Assembly: GCA_018005585.1 (NCBI GenBank)
Contig: JAGMZX010000005.1
Location: 1 to 56,331, forward strand
Reading direction: 5' to 3'
Length of the DNA stretch: 56,331 nucleotides
DNA from: Candidatus Hydrogenedentota bacterium
Lineage (GTDB): Bacteria > Hydrogenedentota > Hydrogenedentia > Hydrogenedentales > JAGMZX01
The translations under genes and the position numbers were made by a program. Below the pieces are notes generated by a model. That model was given only the letters and a program-made list of their open reading frames with translations. It did no database searches and was not told the DNA's origin. This document shows, in pieces, positions 1 to 9,673 of this stretch. Position 1 is the first letter of the stretch. Each line of letters begins with the position of its first letter.

Positions 1-2
1 TG

Positions 3-407
3 GTCTATGCCCATCGGGAAGACGTGGACTGGCATGGCGCCGCCTACGCATGCATCAAGCAACTGGCGGAAGGCACGACGCCGTGGGCCATCCCGTGGCC
101 ATGCATCCACGAGTTTCTCGCCATTGCCACGCATCCGCGAATTTACGCGCCGCCCACGCCAACGGACAAGGCGCTCGAACAGGTCGACGCTTGGATGGAG
201 TCGCCGAGTCTGGTCCTGCTGGGCGAAACAGACGGATATTGGCCCTACCTGCGCAAACTCGTTCAGAGCGGGCGTATTGCGGGTCCCATGGTGCATGACG
301 CCCGCGTGGCGTCTCTCTGTATGCAACATGGGGTGCGCGAAATCTGGACTGCGGACCGGGACTTCGGCCGTTTCCCAGGGGTACGCGTGCGCAATCCATT
401 GCTTTGA
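3..407 (+). CDS. PIN-domain ribonuclease toxin, VapC family (5' end outside window)
   Basis: Partial gene: the frame is open to the left edge and reads VYAHREDVDWH, the usual continuation of the N-terminal strand of VapC-type toxins, so the true start and the first catalytic Asp lie upstream of the window. Inside the window the family landmarks are visible: the acidic helix PWPCIHEFLAIATHP, then HDARVASLCMQHG and the C-terminal TADRDFGRFPGV, which carry the remaining acidic metal-binding residues of the PIN active site. Known members cleave tRNA or rRNA and are neutralised by a small VapB-type antitoxin encoded just upstream, which cannot be seen here. An internal GTG at position 24 could be miscalled as the start; the homology before it argues against that. 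The family call is firm; toxin activity is inferred. Confidence 0.8.
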   Translation, partial: VYAHREDVDWHGAAYACIKQLAEGTTPWAIPWPCIHEFLAIATHPRIYAPPTPTDKALEQVDAWMESPSLVLLGETDGYWPYLRKLVQSGRIAGPMVHDARVASLCMQHGVREIWTADRDFGRFPGVRVRNPLL

Positions 408-680
408 ATCATGATGTTCGCCCACGCTCGAATCACGACGGAGCGCCCGCTGTATTCGCGGTTCCAAGTGCTACCTCGGCGCTGACAACCGTGATTTCCT
501 GCTGGCGCCGGTGAGGGGGCTGACGAACTGAATCGACAAAGTGCGCATGGCCGCGCGAGTATAAGGAAGGGGTGTCGTTGCGGCTTTAACTTCCCTATTA
601 TCGGGTTGGCCCGATGCCCCGTGCGCCAACGGGGCCGCCGTCAGAAGGAAGAGCATGGAAACTTGTCTGGGAGAGAGACA

Positions 681-1451
681 ATGAGCGAAAAGCAGTGGTA
701 TGAGCTCTTATTTGAAGACTACGGGCGAACGTACGACAAGGAACCCTATACGCAAGGCACGCAGGGAGAGTGCGATTTCATCGAGAAGGAACTTCGGTTT
801 GACAAGTCGCTGAAGCTTCTCGATGTCGGCTGCGGGACCGGAAGGCACGCGATTGAACTCGCTAAACGCGGCTATCAGGTGACGGGAATCGATCTGTCCG
901 AATCGCAGCTTGCGAGAGCGCGTGAAAAGGCCACCGAACAACAGGTGAGCGTCGAGTTCTTGCGGCACGATGCACGGGACTTGCCCTTTCACGCTGAATT
1001 TGATGCGGCCATCATGCTTTGCGAAGGTGGATTCTCGTTGATGGAAACGGACGAGATGAACTTCGAGATACTGAAGAGCGTGACACGCGCCCTGAAAGAC
1101 AGGGCGACGTTCCTGTTCACCGCGCTCAACGGCCTGTTCCCGTTGTGCCACAGTATGGAGGCATTTTATGCCGAAGCGAAACTGGAGGGCACTAGCGCCT
1201 GCAGGAAGAACCGCTTTGACCTGATGACATTTCGCGATTTCAATATCGCGGAATTCGTGGACGATTCCGGCAACAAGAAAACCCTCTCCTGCAACCAGCG
1301 CTACTACGTGCCGAGTGAGATCACCTGGCTGCTGAAGACGCTCGGCTACGCCCGCATCGAAATCTTCGGCGCCAAACTGGGCGCCTTCTCCAGAGACCAT
1401 TCTCTGACCCCGGAGAATTTCGAGATGCTCGTCGTCGGACACAGGCAGTGA
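681..1451 (+). CDS. Class I SAM-dependent methyltransferase
   Basis: A 256-residue protein. The SAM-binding motif I is clear (LLDVGCGTGRHAIELAKRG, about residues 45-65), followed by the acidic end of strand 2 (VTGIDLSESQLARAREKA) and motif IV region (FDAAIMLCEGGFSLME). This is the Methyltransf_25/11 fold, acting on an unidentified small molecule or metabolite. ATG at 681 is preceded by GGGAGAGAG at good spacing; an upstream in-frame start at 606 would add a basic, non-homologous stretch and was rejected. No genes are coupled to it, so the substrate cannot be inferred from context. Confidence 0.85.
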   Translation: MSEKQWYELLFEDYGRTYDKEPYTQGTQGECDFIEKELRFDKSLKLLDVGCGTGRHAIELAKRGYQVTGIDLSESQLARAREKATEQQVSVEFLRHDARDLPFHAEFDAAIMLCEGGFSLMETDEMNFEILKSVTRALKDRATFLFTALNGLFPLCHSMEAFYAEAKLEGTSACRKNRFDLMTFRDFNIAEFVDDSGNKKTLSCNQRYYVPSEITWLLKTLGYARIEIFGAKLGAFSRDHSLTPENFEMLVVGHRQ

Positions 1452-1942
1452 TTCGGGATACAAACCAGGCGGTAAGGAATGCACGGCGGCAGAGCGCGCG
1501 CTGGCGCCTGATTGGCAGAGGCGAAGGGATTCAAGGGAGACTCCTGGACGAGGACATTCGTGCCGAAGGATTGCTCGCGGGCAGGCCGTCCGGCGAAAGC
1601 CGGGCTTCGTTCCAGAAATGGCTCGAAAAGCGCGGAACGGATTGACCTTCTCGCTTCGCGGTGCGATGCGCCACATCAGCCCCGACATGGGGGTTTCCTC
1701 CCGGCTTTGGCGTGGGGGCTGGAGAGGTGGTTCATTGCGCTCATGGCCGCGTGAGTTGATTGTGGACACGGCATCGCCCGTGCCGGCATTCCTGCGGTAG
1801 GCGCGCGGTCTTCAGCGTGCAGCAGCATCGGGTCAACACATCACGAAAAGCGGTTGAATCTTGTCGAAAGGAATGTGTACAAGGGAGCTTCCAAAGGGAC
1901 TGTTGCACGATGAGTTGAGGTTGTGTTTCCGGGAGACGGACC
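1452..1942. other. Intergenic region, no gene recognised
   Basis: About 490 bases between the methyltransferase and the beta-helix protein. A GTG-initiated 65-codon frame overlaps the methyltransferase stop codon (1448-1645) but has no recognisable product and non-typical codon use. A short hairpin with a GNRA-type loop (CCGGC-GAAA-GCCGG, 1590-1603) is visible. The last 90 bases are less GC-rich and probably hold the promoter of the next gene, but I cannot pick a convincing -35/-10 pair. Confidence 0.4.
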
Positions 1943-3628
1943 ATGAGTCTGTTCTGGGTGCCTTTATGTCTTGCGTTTTCCGCAACTCCGTCCGTGCCGT
2001 TCTCCGGCGCCGTGGATGCCCGGACTTTCGGGGCAAAGGGCGATGGCGTTACCGATGACACGGCGGCCCTCCAGGCGGCGCTGGATGCCTGTGCCGCACA
2101 GGGCGGCGGGGTCGCGTTCCTGCCCGGCGGCGTGTATGTCGTTCGGGGCAATCTGACCGTCCCGGAGTATGTGACATTACAGGGTGCGCTGGGCGGTCCG
2201 AGCGCGATGCGCGATCCGAAAGGGACCGTGCTGCACGCGTATGCGGGGCGAGGCGATGAGCAGGGCGCGCCGTTTCTCGCCATGAAGACCGGGTCCGGCA
2301 TAAGAAGCCTGGCGATTCAGTATCCGGAGCAGACCGGGTCAGAGGTCGTTCCCTATCCGTGGTGTATCGCGGGAAGCGGCGAGGATATTTCCGTCGTCGA
2401 TTGCATGCTGGTAAACCCGTATCAGGGCGTGGACTTCGGAACTCAGGCTTGTCCGCGGCATTTCATCAGCCGTCTGTATGGTTACCCGTTGCGGCGCGGG
2501 ATTTTCGTGGACCAGTGTTTTGACATCGGGCGTATTGAAAATGTGCATCTGTGGCCGTTCTGGCGCACGAGCGAGAATCCGAAACAGGTCATGCAGTTTG
2601 TGCAGGAACACGGGGAAGCTTTCATCTTCGCCATGACCGACTGGCAGTATGTGGCCAATACCTTCTGCTGGGGCTACCGATACGGCTATCGTTTTACGGA
2701 GAACGGGCGCGGCGTCTGCAACGGCAACTTCGTGGGTATTGGCGCCGATGCATGCCACGTGTCCGTGCTTATCGACAACAGCGCCGCCTACGGGCTGCTG
2801 ATCACCAACGGGGAATTTGTTGCCCTGTACGGAGAACATCCCACGCAGATTGTGGTAGGCCCGGACAATTCCGGGAGTATCCAGTTCAACAATTGCGCCT
2901 TTTGGGGCCCTTCGTATCAATGCGCGAAAGTGTCCGGGAAAGGATACATAAGTTTCCAGCAGTGCCACTTCCTGGAATGGGATTTTCAGGAAGGCGCGGC
3001 ACCCGGCGTGGACGTGGTTTCGGGCATGGTCAACATTCAGGGGTGCCGGTTTGGAAAGGGCGCGAAATCCGTGCGACTGGGTAAGGCCGTGCGCGGCGCA
3101 GTCGTGACAGGGAATCTTCTTGCCGCAGCGGATATGGTGGAAATCGAGCCGGGCGCCACGGCGACCGTGGAAGCGAACGGCGTGGAGCGCCCGCCTCAAG
3201 AGCCCATTGCGGGCTCACGCGTAATCAGCGTGCTGGGCCCGAACGTCCGTCTGACGGAAGAATGGTGGGATTATGCGGGCCGCGGCACCTACATCGGGGT
3301 CGCTTATTTCAGCGTGCACAAGGACATCACGAATTCGTTTACCTGGCTGTTGGACGTGCAAGCGCCGGGAACCCACACCCTGTCCGCGTGGGTGCCCAAA
3401 TGGGTGGCGCCCGTCAGCGGGCTAGGCCGCGCCATATACCGTGTGCGGCATGCGGGCGGCGATGCGACGGTGGAAGTGAATCAATCGGAACATGCCGAGT
3501 CCTGGGTGAACCTGGGCCAATATACGTTCGATGCGGAAAGCAGGGTGACCCTGGAAAACGCGGCGGGCGAAACCGTGCTCGCCGACTGCCTGCTGCTTAC
3601 CCCTGCGGTAAAATCCACAACGCTTTGA
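1943..3628 (+). CDS. Secreted pectate-lyase-like beta-helix protein with C-terminal Golvesin/Xly-type domain
   Basis: A 561-residue exported protein. After a short hydrophobic N-terminus (MSLFWVPLCLAFSATPS) comes the signature of the Pectate_lyase_3/GH28-like parallel beta-helix family: VDARTFGAKGDGVTDDTAALQAALDAC, split here as ARTFGAKGDGVTDDT and AALQAALDACAAQGGG, then strand-turn repeats up to about residue 410. The last 130 residues resemble the Golvesin/Xly carbohydrate-binding-like domain: YRVRHAGGDATVEVNQ, WVNLGQYTFDAES and a final TVLADCLLLTP. The protein probably binds and perhaps cleaves an extracellular acidic polysaccharide; catalytic residues cannot be assigned by eye. The ATG is preceded by GGGAGACGGACC. 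It opens a run of exported hydrolytic proteins on the same strand. Confidence 0.85.
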   Translation: MSLFWVPLCLAFSATPSVPFSGAVDARTFGAKGDGVTDDTAALQAALDACAAQGGGVAFLPGGVYVVRGNLTVPEYVTLQGALGGPSAMRDPKGTVLHAYAGRGDEQGAPFLAMKTGSGIRSLAIQYPEQTGSEVVPYPWCIAGSGEDISVVDCMLVNPYQGVDFGTQACPRHFISRLYGYPLRRGIFVDQCFDIGRIENVHLWPFWRTSENPKQVMQFVQEHGEAFIFAMTDWQYVANTFCWGYRYGYRFTENGRGVCNGNFVGIGADACHVSVLIDNSAAYGLLITNGEFVALYGEHPTQIVVGPDNSGSIQFNNCAFWGPSYQCAKVSGKGYISFQQCHFLEWDFQEGAAPGVDVVSGMVNIQGCRFGKGAKSVRLGKAVRGAVVTGNLLAAADMVEIEPGATATVEANGVERPPQEPIAGSRVISVLGPNVRLTEEWWDYAGRGTYIGVAYFSVHKDITNSFTWLLDVQAPGTHTLSAWVPKWVAPVSGLGRAIYRVRHAGGDATVEVNQSEHAESWVNLGQYTFDAESRVTLENAAGETVLADCLLLTPAVKSTTL

Positions 3629-3869
3629 GGGGTCGGTCGACGCAGACTATCTCCTGCTAAGTCCTCCTGCCACAACATCGGGGCTACGGGTTCCTGCCAT
3701 GCAAAGACACTGTCGTGAATGCTTGCCGAAACCACACAAGAGGCATAGAATGGCGCTGTGCAGCATTGTGTTCGGGGTTGCCGCAGTGGCGGGAAGCGTG
3801 CGGCGGTCCGTGCGGGACGATTCAGAGCCGGACAATACGGCCGTTGAGGCTGTCAGAGGAGGCTGGTCT

Positions 3870-4484
3870 ATGTGGACCCACGCGCGGCGGCTTTTGTGCG
3901 GCTTTCTTGGTCTGATCGTGCTGGCCTTGACGCCGGGGTGCATCATTAAAGTGCCCATCACGGACACGCAGTCGGTGCTCCTGCCGCAAGGCACATTCGA
4001 CGCGTCCATCGGCGGACCGGGTCAGCAGGTGTTTCATCTCACGGTCCCGATTACGTCGTTGTGCAGCCTGCCGACGGCAAACGACGTTATCACCGAATTC
4101 CTTGAAAGCGGGCAGGGGCTGCCTGTGGCGCGGTTCCTGCTCGAAGCGGACCACGCCTGGGCAAAATCGTTCACATTCAAGTTTGACGGCGCCAATTTCG
4201 AACACAACGCGGAATTGACCGTGCGCGTCGTTGGGCCGGACGGCGAATGGGCGCGGCGCACCGTCACGGAAATCCTCCCGATTGCCGGACTGACGCTGAG
4301 CGCCACGCCCACCTCGCAGATCGACATATTACAGGCACAATTGCCGCCCGGCGAATGTCTGGACTTCGAGTTCATACTCACCGGCAGAAACCCGAGCGCG
4401 GACGTTTCGGTCGAGGTGCGCATGGAACTGGACGTGGAACTGCACACGCGCGGCTTCATTGATGCGGGGCTGTTCCTGCAATAA
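3870..4484 (+). CDS. Putative lipoprotein of unknown function
   Basis: A 204-residue protein with a type II signal peptide: MWTHARRLLCGFLGLIVLAL followed by lipobox TPGC, so it should be anchored to a membrane by a lipidated Cys near residue 26. ATG 3870 follows AGAGGAGGCTGGTCT, a strong ribosome site; an upstream in-frame start at 3699 gives a basic extension with no signal and was rejected. The mature part is beta-rich with alternating hydrophobic residues (for example AELTVRVVGPDGEW and VSVEVRMELDVELHT), which suggests an Ig-like or beta-sandwich domain. I do not recognise a family. It lies between two secreted carbohydrate-active proteins. Confidence 0.6.
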   Translation: MWTHARRLLCGFLGLIVLALTPGCIIKVPITDTQSVLLPQGTFDASIGGPGQQVFHLTVPITSLCSLPTANDVITEFLESGQGLPVARFLLEADHAWAKSFTFKFDGANFEHNAELTVRVVGPDGEWARRTVTEILPIAGLTLSATPTSQIDILQAQLPPGECLDFEFILTGRNPSADVSVEVRMELDVELHTRGFIDAGLFLQ

Positions 4485-4912
4485 GACGTTTGCGCCGGTG
4501 ACGAAAAGTAAGAGGTGTTCCGAATGAACGCTTCAACCACATGAGCGTCACGATACGCAGCCTCAGTGTGGATAACAACGAGTGTCGCGTTTTGCCTGCG
4601 GGGAGGACGCAATGTCACGATGGGGAACTCCGAGCTGCAGCTGTCTTCGCGGACCCAGAGAAGCGGCGAGCGTTAATCATCGGAATTTCAAACGGTGTGG
4701 ATTGGCGAACAACCGTGTTCCATGTTCCCGACAGTTTGCGACCGGAATCCTCGTTCCCGCCAATGTATCTGTCTCGACCTCTCAATTCCGTTTTCTGCTA
4801 ATCTGACGCGGGCCAGGCTGACGAGAATCACCTTGAGGTGTATGGTTAAGGCGGCCAAGGCTTCGGAATCCGGTTTCTGTTGTGGGCCGGTTCACCGTGG
4901 AGAGAAGGACGC
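4485..4912. other. Intergenic region, no gene recognised
   Basis: About 430 bases with short overlapping frames but none with a good ribosome site and a recognisable product. An 86-codon frame at 4541-4801 (starting MSVTIRSLSVDNNE) was considered; it has no family signal. The stretch from 4660 to 4800 is lower in GC than the surrounding genes and may contain the promoter for the beta-propeller gene that starts at 4913. Confidence 0.35.
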
Positions 4913-6469
4913 ATGATTGTTGTCAACTCGAGTGTAGGACCGCGACGCGCGGTGGGCCGCATCGCGTGGGCGTTGGTTGCCATCGCCGCTCTGGGCTTGC
5001 CCCTTACCCCGCCCGCCGCCGCGCTCCTTTACCGGGCGCCGGAGGGCACCATCAAGGACAACTGCGTCGTATGGAATAATGGGACCTACTACCTGTTTGC
5101 CATGTACCGGTATGAGCAGAAAGCCCGGGACCAAGATCAATGGCGCAGCGTGTGGTTGGCAACCTCGACGGATGGCGTCCACTGGAAAGATGTCGGCCCG
5201 GTTATCAAGGATGCGCCGTTCGGCATCTATGCCATGCGGGTGTGGCGCGTTGGCGACCGCTTTGTGATGAATCACGGGAGCTTCACGGGCGAGGCGCAGG
5301 ACGTCCTGCGTCTTTGGGAATCGCCGGACCTCGTCCGATGGGAGTACCTTGGGCCGGACTACGACGTGCGGCGGCCTGACGGCGGACGCATTGACCACAT
5401 GGACGTGATTACGGCAGAAGAAGACGGAAAGACGGTCTACTACGGCTACGCGGTGGGCGGCGTGCTTCGTTCCGAGGATGGCTTAAAGTGGCATTGGCTT
5501 GGTGAACTGCCGCTGTCGGGAGATATTTCCTTCCGTGTGGTGCAGGAACCTGGCGGCTGCCAGCGGTTTGGCGACACGTACTATCTCCTGGTCGGCGGAT
5601 TCTTGCCCGGCGGTTTCGAATATGCCGTGGCAACATACATCGCAAACCACCCCACCGGTCCTTTCTACCCCGACTACCCAGCGTTTCGGCTAAACGGCTA
5701 TTCCGGACGCGAGCTCGTAGCTCTGTGGGCCGGTTATTGCCGGTTACCCGACGAGACACTCTTCACCAATTACGTGCTGGATCCGGGCGGACAATTCTGG
5801 TGGCACGCGCCGCTCAAGTCGACCGTGGTAGATGATGCGGGTCACTTGCACATGGGTTATTGGCATGGCAATGAAGCGCTGAAAGGAACCTGCCTCTCAG
5901 AGACATCGGCCAATCCTCACCGCGTCTTTCCGGACTCGCCCGGAATCACGACGTTCTCCGAGAAAGAGGTGGCCATTGCGGCCCCGGCCTTTCCCCACGT
6001 GCGCTGGATCACGCCCGACAAGCCGAACATCGTGTGTGCTTTCGCCGGTCCCGTCTTGGATTTCGACGCGGGCTGCATCGTCGAGGGGACGATGCGGGTA
6101 TCCGGAACAGACGGCATAGCTTTCCCCGCAGCCGGAATCGCGTTGGAACAGACGAACCAGGAAGCCGTTGCCATCCTGTTTGGTACATGGGGACAAACGC
6201 TGATTGGCAGGCTGAGCTACCACGACGCGCCACATTTCGATCCCGCGGACATCACGGGCTTTGGCTGCGCAACAGTCGCTGGAATGCCCGCCGGCAAAAC
6301 ATGTTCATACCGGCTGCTCATTCGAAAAGGCATCTTCGAAGTCTATCTCGACGACCTCCTGGTTCAGACCTGCTCCGGTGACAATCTGACGGGCCGGATA
6401 GGCTTTATTGTCCAGGATGGGAAAGGAACTTTCGCCTGGCCACGGATATGGACAATGAGCCTGCCGTAG
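4913..6469 (+). CDS. Secreted GH43/GH32-like five-bladed beta-propeller protein
   Basis: A 518-residue protein with an N-terminal signal peptide (hydrophobic core IAWALVAIAALGLPLTPPAAA). The main domain begins with IKDNCVVWNNGTYYLFAMYR, the typical first blade of GH43/GH32/GH68-clan propellers, where the Asp is the usual catalytic-base position, and continues with blade repeats such as WLATSTDGVHWKDVG and LWESPDLVRWEYLG. The last 130 residues (from about FAGPVLDFDAGCIVEG) look like the concanavalin-like sandwich found at the C-terminus of GH32 enzymes. ATG 4913 follows GAGAAGGACGC. A glycosidase acting on arabinan, xylan or fructan is likely, but the substrate is not readable and the catalytic Glu is not certain. 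Confidence 0.75.
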   Translation: MIVVNSSVGPRRAVGRIAWALVAIAALGLPLTPPAAALLYRAPEGTIKDNCVVWNNGTYYLFAMYRYEQKARDQDQWRSVWLATSTDGVHWKDVGPVIKDAPFGIYAMRVWRVGDRFVMNHGSFTGEAQDVLRLWESPDLVRWEYLGPDYDVRRPDGGRIDHMDVITAEEDGKTVYYGYAVGGVLRSEDGLKWHWLGELPLSGDISFRVVQEPGGCQRFGDTYYLLVGGFLPGGFEYAVATYIANHPTGPFYPDYPAFRLNGYSGRELVALWAGYCRLPDETLFTNYVLDPGGQFWWHAPLKSTVVDDAGHLHMGYWHGNEALKGTCLSETSANPHRVFPDSPGITTFSEKEVAIAAPAFPHVRWITPDKPNIVCAFAGPVLDFDAGCIVEGTMRVSGTDGIAFPAAGIALEQTNQEAVAILFGTWGQTLIGRLSYHDAPHFDPADITGFGCATVAGMPAGKTCSYRLLIRKGIFEVYLDDLLVQTCSGDNLTGRIGFIVQDGKGTFAWPRIWTMSLP

Positions 6470-6512
6470 CCCAACGCTTCCAGACGTGGCGCCTATTAGA
6501 AGGATGGGAGTT

Positions 6513-7994
6513 CTACAGGCTCCAGCCTTCGCGGAAACTTGGGCCTATGAATCGGTTCGCTTCGGGGGCATTCGTAAACTCCATGTTGCTGAAGTTCCAG
6601 GTCAGTTTCATGTCCGCGCGAATTGCCGCAACGCCCAGCAATACGATTTCCGCGAGCGGTCCGCCATAGTCGAAGTTCGCACCCGCCGCTTCGCCGCCCT
6701 TGCAGGCGTTCACCCACTCTTTGTAATGGCCTATCGACCGCGGGAGGGTCTTGGGCGGCCGCTTGTAGTCCTTCATCCTCGATTCGGGAAGCAACTGTGG
6801 ATCGCTTCCGTAACAGCCGCACATCAGTTTCCCCTTTTCACCAATAAACAACACGCCGCCATCGGCGTCGCCCATCTTCCGGCCCTGTTCCAGTTCATCG
6901 GGCCTCGGCGGCATCAGGCCGCCGTCATACCAACGCAAATCGACCGGCGGCATGTCGCCGCGCGCGGGAAAGGTCCACCGCACCAGCGCCGCGGCGGTTG
7001 CCGTTTCCGGATGCACCTTTCCTCCGGGAATCTCCGTGCTCAGCGGAGTCGCGCCAGAGTTCAATCGGACCGAACTCGCTTCGACGGTTTCGGGGGCGCC
7101 GATCTGAAGCGCCCACACGACGGGATCGAGCATGTGACACCCCATGTCTCCGAGTGCGCCGCACCCGAAATCCCACCATCCGCGCCAAATGAACGGCAGA
7201 TACGCAGGATGGTAGGGCCGACTCGGCGCCGGACCCAGCCACAGGTCCCAATCCAGCCCCGGCGGAACCGGCGGCATCTCTTTCGGACGATCGATCCCGT
7301 AGGGCCACCATCCTCCCGGCCGGTTTGTCCACGCGCACACCTCGTGAACCCGGCCGATGGCGCCATCCCAAATCCATTCACAAAGCTGGCGGATATCTTC
7401 CTTGGCGTGGCCCCAGTTCCCCATTTGCGTCGCCACGTTCGCGGCCCGCGCGGCCTCCGTCATGGTGCGCGCTTCGACCAGCGAATGCGCCAGCGGTTTC
7501 TCGCAGAAGACATGTTTGCCCTTCTTGATCGCGGCCATCGCCGCCACGGCATGGATATGATCGGGCGTCGTGATCACGACCGCGTCGATGTCATCTCGCT
7601 CGTCCAGCATCTGCCGAAAATCCACGTAGGCCGCGCAGCCGCCGCTTGCGTTGCCCTTGTAGTCGTAGTAGTCGTTCACCAGTTTACGCCCCGCTTCACG
7701 TCCAGCCACACCGCGCCCGAGGTAGGGACCCTCTTCAAAGACATCGCACACCGCCACGACCCGCACGTCACGGTCCTGTAGAAACGTCTGGAGGTTGTAC
7801 ATGCCCTGCCAGCCCACGCCGACGAACGCCATGTTGATCTTCTCGCTGGGCGGAGTCTGGCCGAGGCCCAGAACATGCGGGGGCAATACTGTGAACGATG
7901 TCGCGGCCGCTGTGCGGTGCAAGAAACTGCGCCGCGAAATCCGTCCGTCTTTCGATAGCGCGCGATCTGCGCTTTTTGCGTCGTGAATGTACAT
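6513..7994 (-). CDS. Tat-exported Gfo/Idh/MocA family oxidoreductase
   Basis: A 493-residue protein. The N-terminus carries a twin-arginine signal (ISRRSFLHRTAAATSF, about residues 19-34), so it is exported folded, probably with its cofactor. The Rossmann domain follows at once (INMAFVGVGWQGMYN and VVAVCDVFEEG), and the family landmark EKP is present (HVFCEKPLAHSLVEA). Members use NAD(P) to oxidise or reduce sugars and inositols; secreted Tat members are very common in Planctomycetes and related phyla and take part in extracellular sugar modification. The chosen ATG is preceded by AAAGGAGACGGGGT. The gene faces the propeller gene tail to tail with only about 40 bases between them. Confidence 0.9.
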   Translation of the reverse strand: MYIHDAKSADRALSKDGRISRRSFLHRTAAATSFTVLPPHVLGLGQTPPSEKINMAFVGVGWQGMYNLQTFLQDRDVRVVAVCDVFEEGPYLGRGVAGREAGRKLVNDYYDYKGNASGGCAAYVDFRQMLDERDDIDAVVITTPDHIHAVAAMAAIKKGKHVFCEKPLAHSLVEARTMTEAARAANVATQMGNWGHAKEDIRQLCEWIWDGAIGRVHEVCAWTNRPGGWWPYGIDRPKEMPPVPPGLDWDLWLGPAPSRPYHPAYLPFIWRGWWDFGCGALGDMGCHMLDPVVWALQIGAPETVEASSVRLNSGATPLSTEIPGGKVHPETATAAALVRWTFPARGDMPPVDLRWYDGGLMPPRPDELEQGRKMGDADGGVLFIGEKGKLMCGCYGSDPQLLPESRMKDYKRPPKTLPRSIGHYKEWVNACKGGEAAGANFDYGGPLAEIVLLGVAAIRADMKLTWNFSNMEFTNAPEANRFIGPSFREGWSL

Positions 7995-8121
7995 ACCCCG
8001 TCTCCTTTTTTGATGCCGCCCACGCGATTTCACAATTGCTTGTGTTCAGAGTGCATACGCCCAGTCACCAAAATCAAAAATGCGCATTCTCCCGTCAATG
8101 CTGACGGAGCCCAAGACCCAA

Positions 8122-9093
8122 TCAGACATCGAACGGCTCGCATCTCTCAAAATCGGGCAAATAATAATCGCTGCTGTCGAGGCCTTGCACGAGCAGGTGC
8201 TCGAAGCCCAGGCCGGCGGCGTACATCACAATATCCCGGTATTCTTTGCGCGAAACCCTTGAGCGTAATTCGGGAAACTCGTCGGCCCGGTGCCGCGGTG
8301 CGTATTGGCTCATCAAACTGAGCGTCACGTTCTCCATGTGCTCGTCCTTGAGCCAGAGCAGAAATTCGTAGCTGCCTGAGATGTTCTCAGGAAGAATCAA
8401 ATGACGAATGATGACGCCACGCCACGCCATGCCGCCTTCGGTCTGCAATGGCCCCGCCTGCCGGTACATCTCTTTAATGGCCTCTTTGGCCACGTCCGGA
8501 TAGGCCTTCGCTTTCGAGTATTTCCGGGCGCACGCCGCGTCCATATACTTGAGATCGGGTAAATAGATATCGATGATCCCGTCGAGCAGCTGGAGCAGTT
8601 CGACGCTGTCATAGCCGTTCGTGTTGTAGACAAGGGGCAGCCGCAACCCGTCCCGGAACGCGGTGCCCAACCCCAGCAATATCGGATAGATGTAATGCGT
8701 GGGCGTCACGAGATTGATGTTCCCCGCGCCCCGCTCCTGCAATTCGAGGAACACGCCCGCCAGCGCCGTGTACGATACGTCTTCGCCCAGTCCCATCTGG
8801 CTTATCTGGTAGTTCTGGCAGAACACGCAGCGCAGGTTGCAGTGCGTGAAGAAGACCGTCCCCGACCCGCCCGAACCCACCAGCGGCGGCTCTTCGCCAA
8901 AATGCAGCGTCGCGGATGCGTACCGGACGTGGAATCGGTCGCGCGACGTCGTGCGGCACACGCCCGGCGCATTCTCCAGCCGGGCCGCTTGGCAACGATG
9001 CCCGCACAGGCAACACTCGCGCAGCAGCCCCTCGACCGCCGGAAGCACCGAGTCGATGCGCTCCGCCTTCTGGGCGCCGTCCATCGAAAACAC
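8122..9093 (-). CDS. Radical SAM protein, PflX/PflA-like (COG1313)
   Basis: A 323-residue protein with the radical SAM CX3CX2C cluster CNLRCVFC (Cys 85, 89 and 92) embedded in VFFTHCNLRCVFCQNYQIS. This context is typical of the PflX group, homologues of pyruvate formate-lyase activating enzyme whose true substrate is not known. Five extra Cys residues near the N-terminus (RECCLCGHRC ... GVC, residues 27-46) are also characteristic of this group and may bind a second metal centre. No glycyl radical enzyme lies nearby, so the substrate is open. It is divergent from the thioesterase gene at 9233, with about 140 bases between them. Confidence 0.85.
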   Translation of the reverse strand: MFSMDGAQKAERIDSVLPAVEGLLRECCLCGHRCQAARLENAPGVCRTTSRDRFHVRYASATLHFGEEPPLVGSGGSGTVFFTHCNLRCVFCQNYQISQMGLGEDVSYTALAGVFLELQERGAGNINLVTPTHYIYPILLGLGTAFRDGLRLPLVYNTNGYDSVELLQLLDGIIDIYLPDLKYMDAACARKYSKAKAYPDVAKEAIKEMYRQAGPLQTEGGMAWRGVIIRHLILPENISGSYEFLLWLKDEHMENVTLSLMSQYAPRHRADEFPELRSRVSRKEYRDIVMYAAGLGFEHLLVQGLDSSDYYLPDFERCEPFDV

Positions 9094-9232
9094 TCCATGA
9101 CCCTGACATGCCGCTGTTCAGAATAACCGAAGCGCGTGAGGGATGCATAGCCTGCCGCGTTGACGCCCGTGCCCCGCGCTGGTAGCATCGCGGCGCGGGT
9201 TCAGCCGCTGTTTCGAAACCGGACGGGGTCAC

Positions 9233-9673
9233 ATGATGAGCAGCACCTTCGAGCACGAATTCACGGCAGGCTGGGGCGACATGGACTTCAACGGGCACAT
9301 GCGCAACACGGCATACCTGGACCTGAGCGGCACCGTTCGCATGATGTACTTTGAAGCTTGCGGATTCCCGATGCAGGCGTTCGAGGAACTCCAGTTCGGC
9401 CCGGTGATTTTCAAGGACGAAATTGAGTACCTCAAGGAACTCCGGCTGCTCGAGCGTGTGCGTGTCACACTCGAACTCGCGGCACTGAGCAAGAACGCGG
9501 GCCGGTTCCGCATCCGCAACCGCTTCTTCCACACAGACGGCCGCCCGGTGGCGGTCGTCACAAGCGCGGGTGGTTGGCTCAGCTTCCGCGAACGCAAACT
9601 CGTCCCGCCGCCGGACGCCCTGGCCGAGGTTCTGCGCGGCCTGCCCCGGGCCGGGGACTTCGAGGAGATATGA
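9233..9673 (+). CDS. Acyl-CoA thioesterase, 4HBT hot-dog fold
   Basis: A 146-residue protein of normal length for the 4-hydroxybenzoyl-CoA thioesterase family. The active-site loop is visible at the N-terminus: AGWGDMDFNGHMRNTAYLDL, where Asp in GDMDFNGH is the catalytic residue and the following helix is the hot-dog helix. The rest forms the expected beta strands (RVRVTLELAAL, RFRIRNRFFHTDGRPVAVV). Family members hydrolyse acyl-CoA or acyl-carrier thioesters as tetramers in the cytoplasm. The substrate cannot be told. A 66-codon frame starting in the overlapping ATGA at 9670 was judged spurious. Confidence 0.85.
   Translation: MMSSTFEHEFTAGWGDMDFNGHMRNTAYLDLSGTVRMMYFEACGFPMQAFEELQFGPVIFKDEIEYLKELRLLERVRVTLELAALSKNAGRFRIRNRFFHTDGRPVAVVTSAGGWLSFRERKLVPPPDALAEVLRGLPRAGDFEEI

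Noticed and set aside
1448-1645. 65-codon frame starting at a GTG that overlaps the methyltransferase stop
   Set aside because: The overlap is suggestive of coupling, but there is no ribosome site, no recognisable product and unusual codon use.
4541-4801. 86-codon frame in the gap before the beta-propeller gene
   Set aside because: No ribosome site of quality and no recognisable product.
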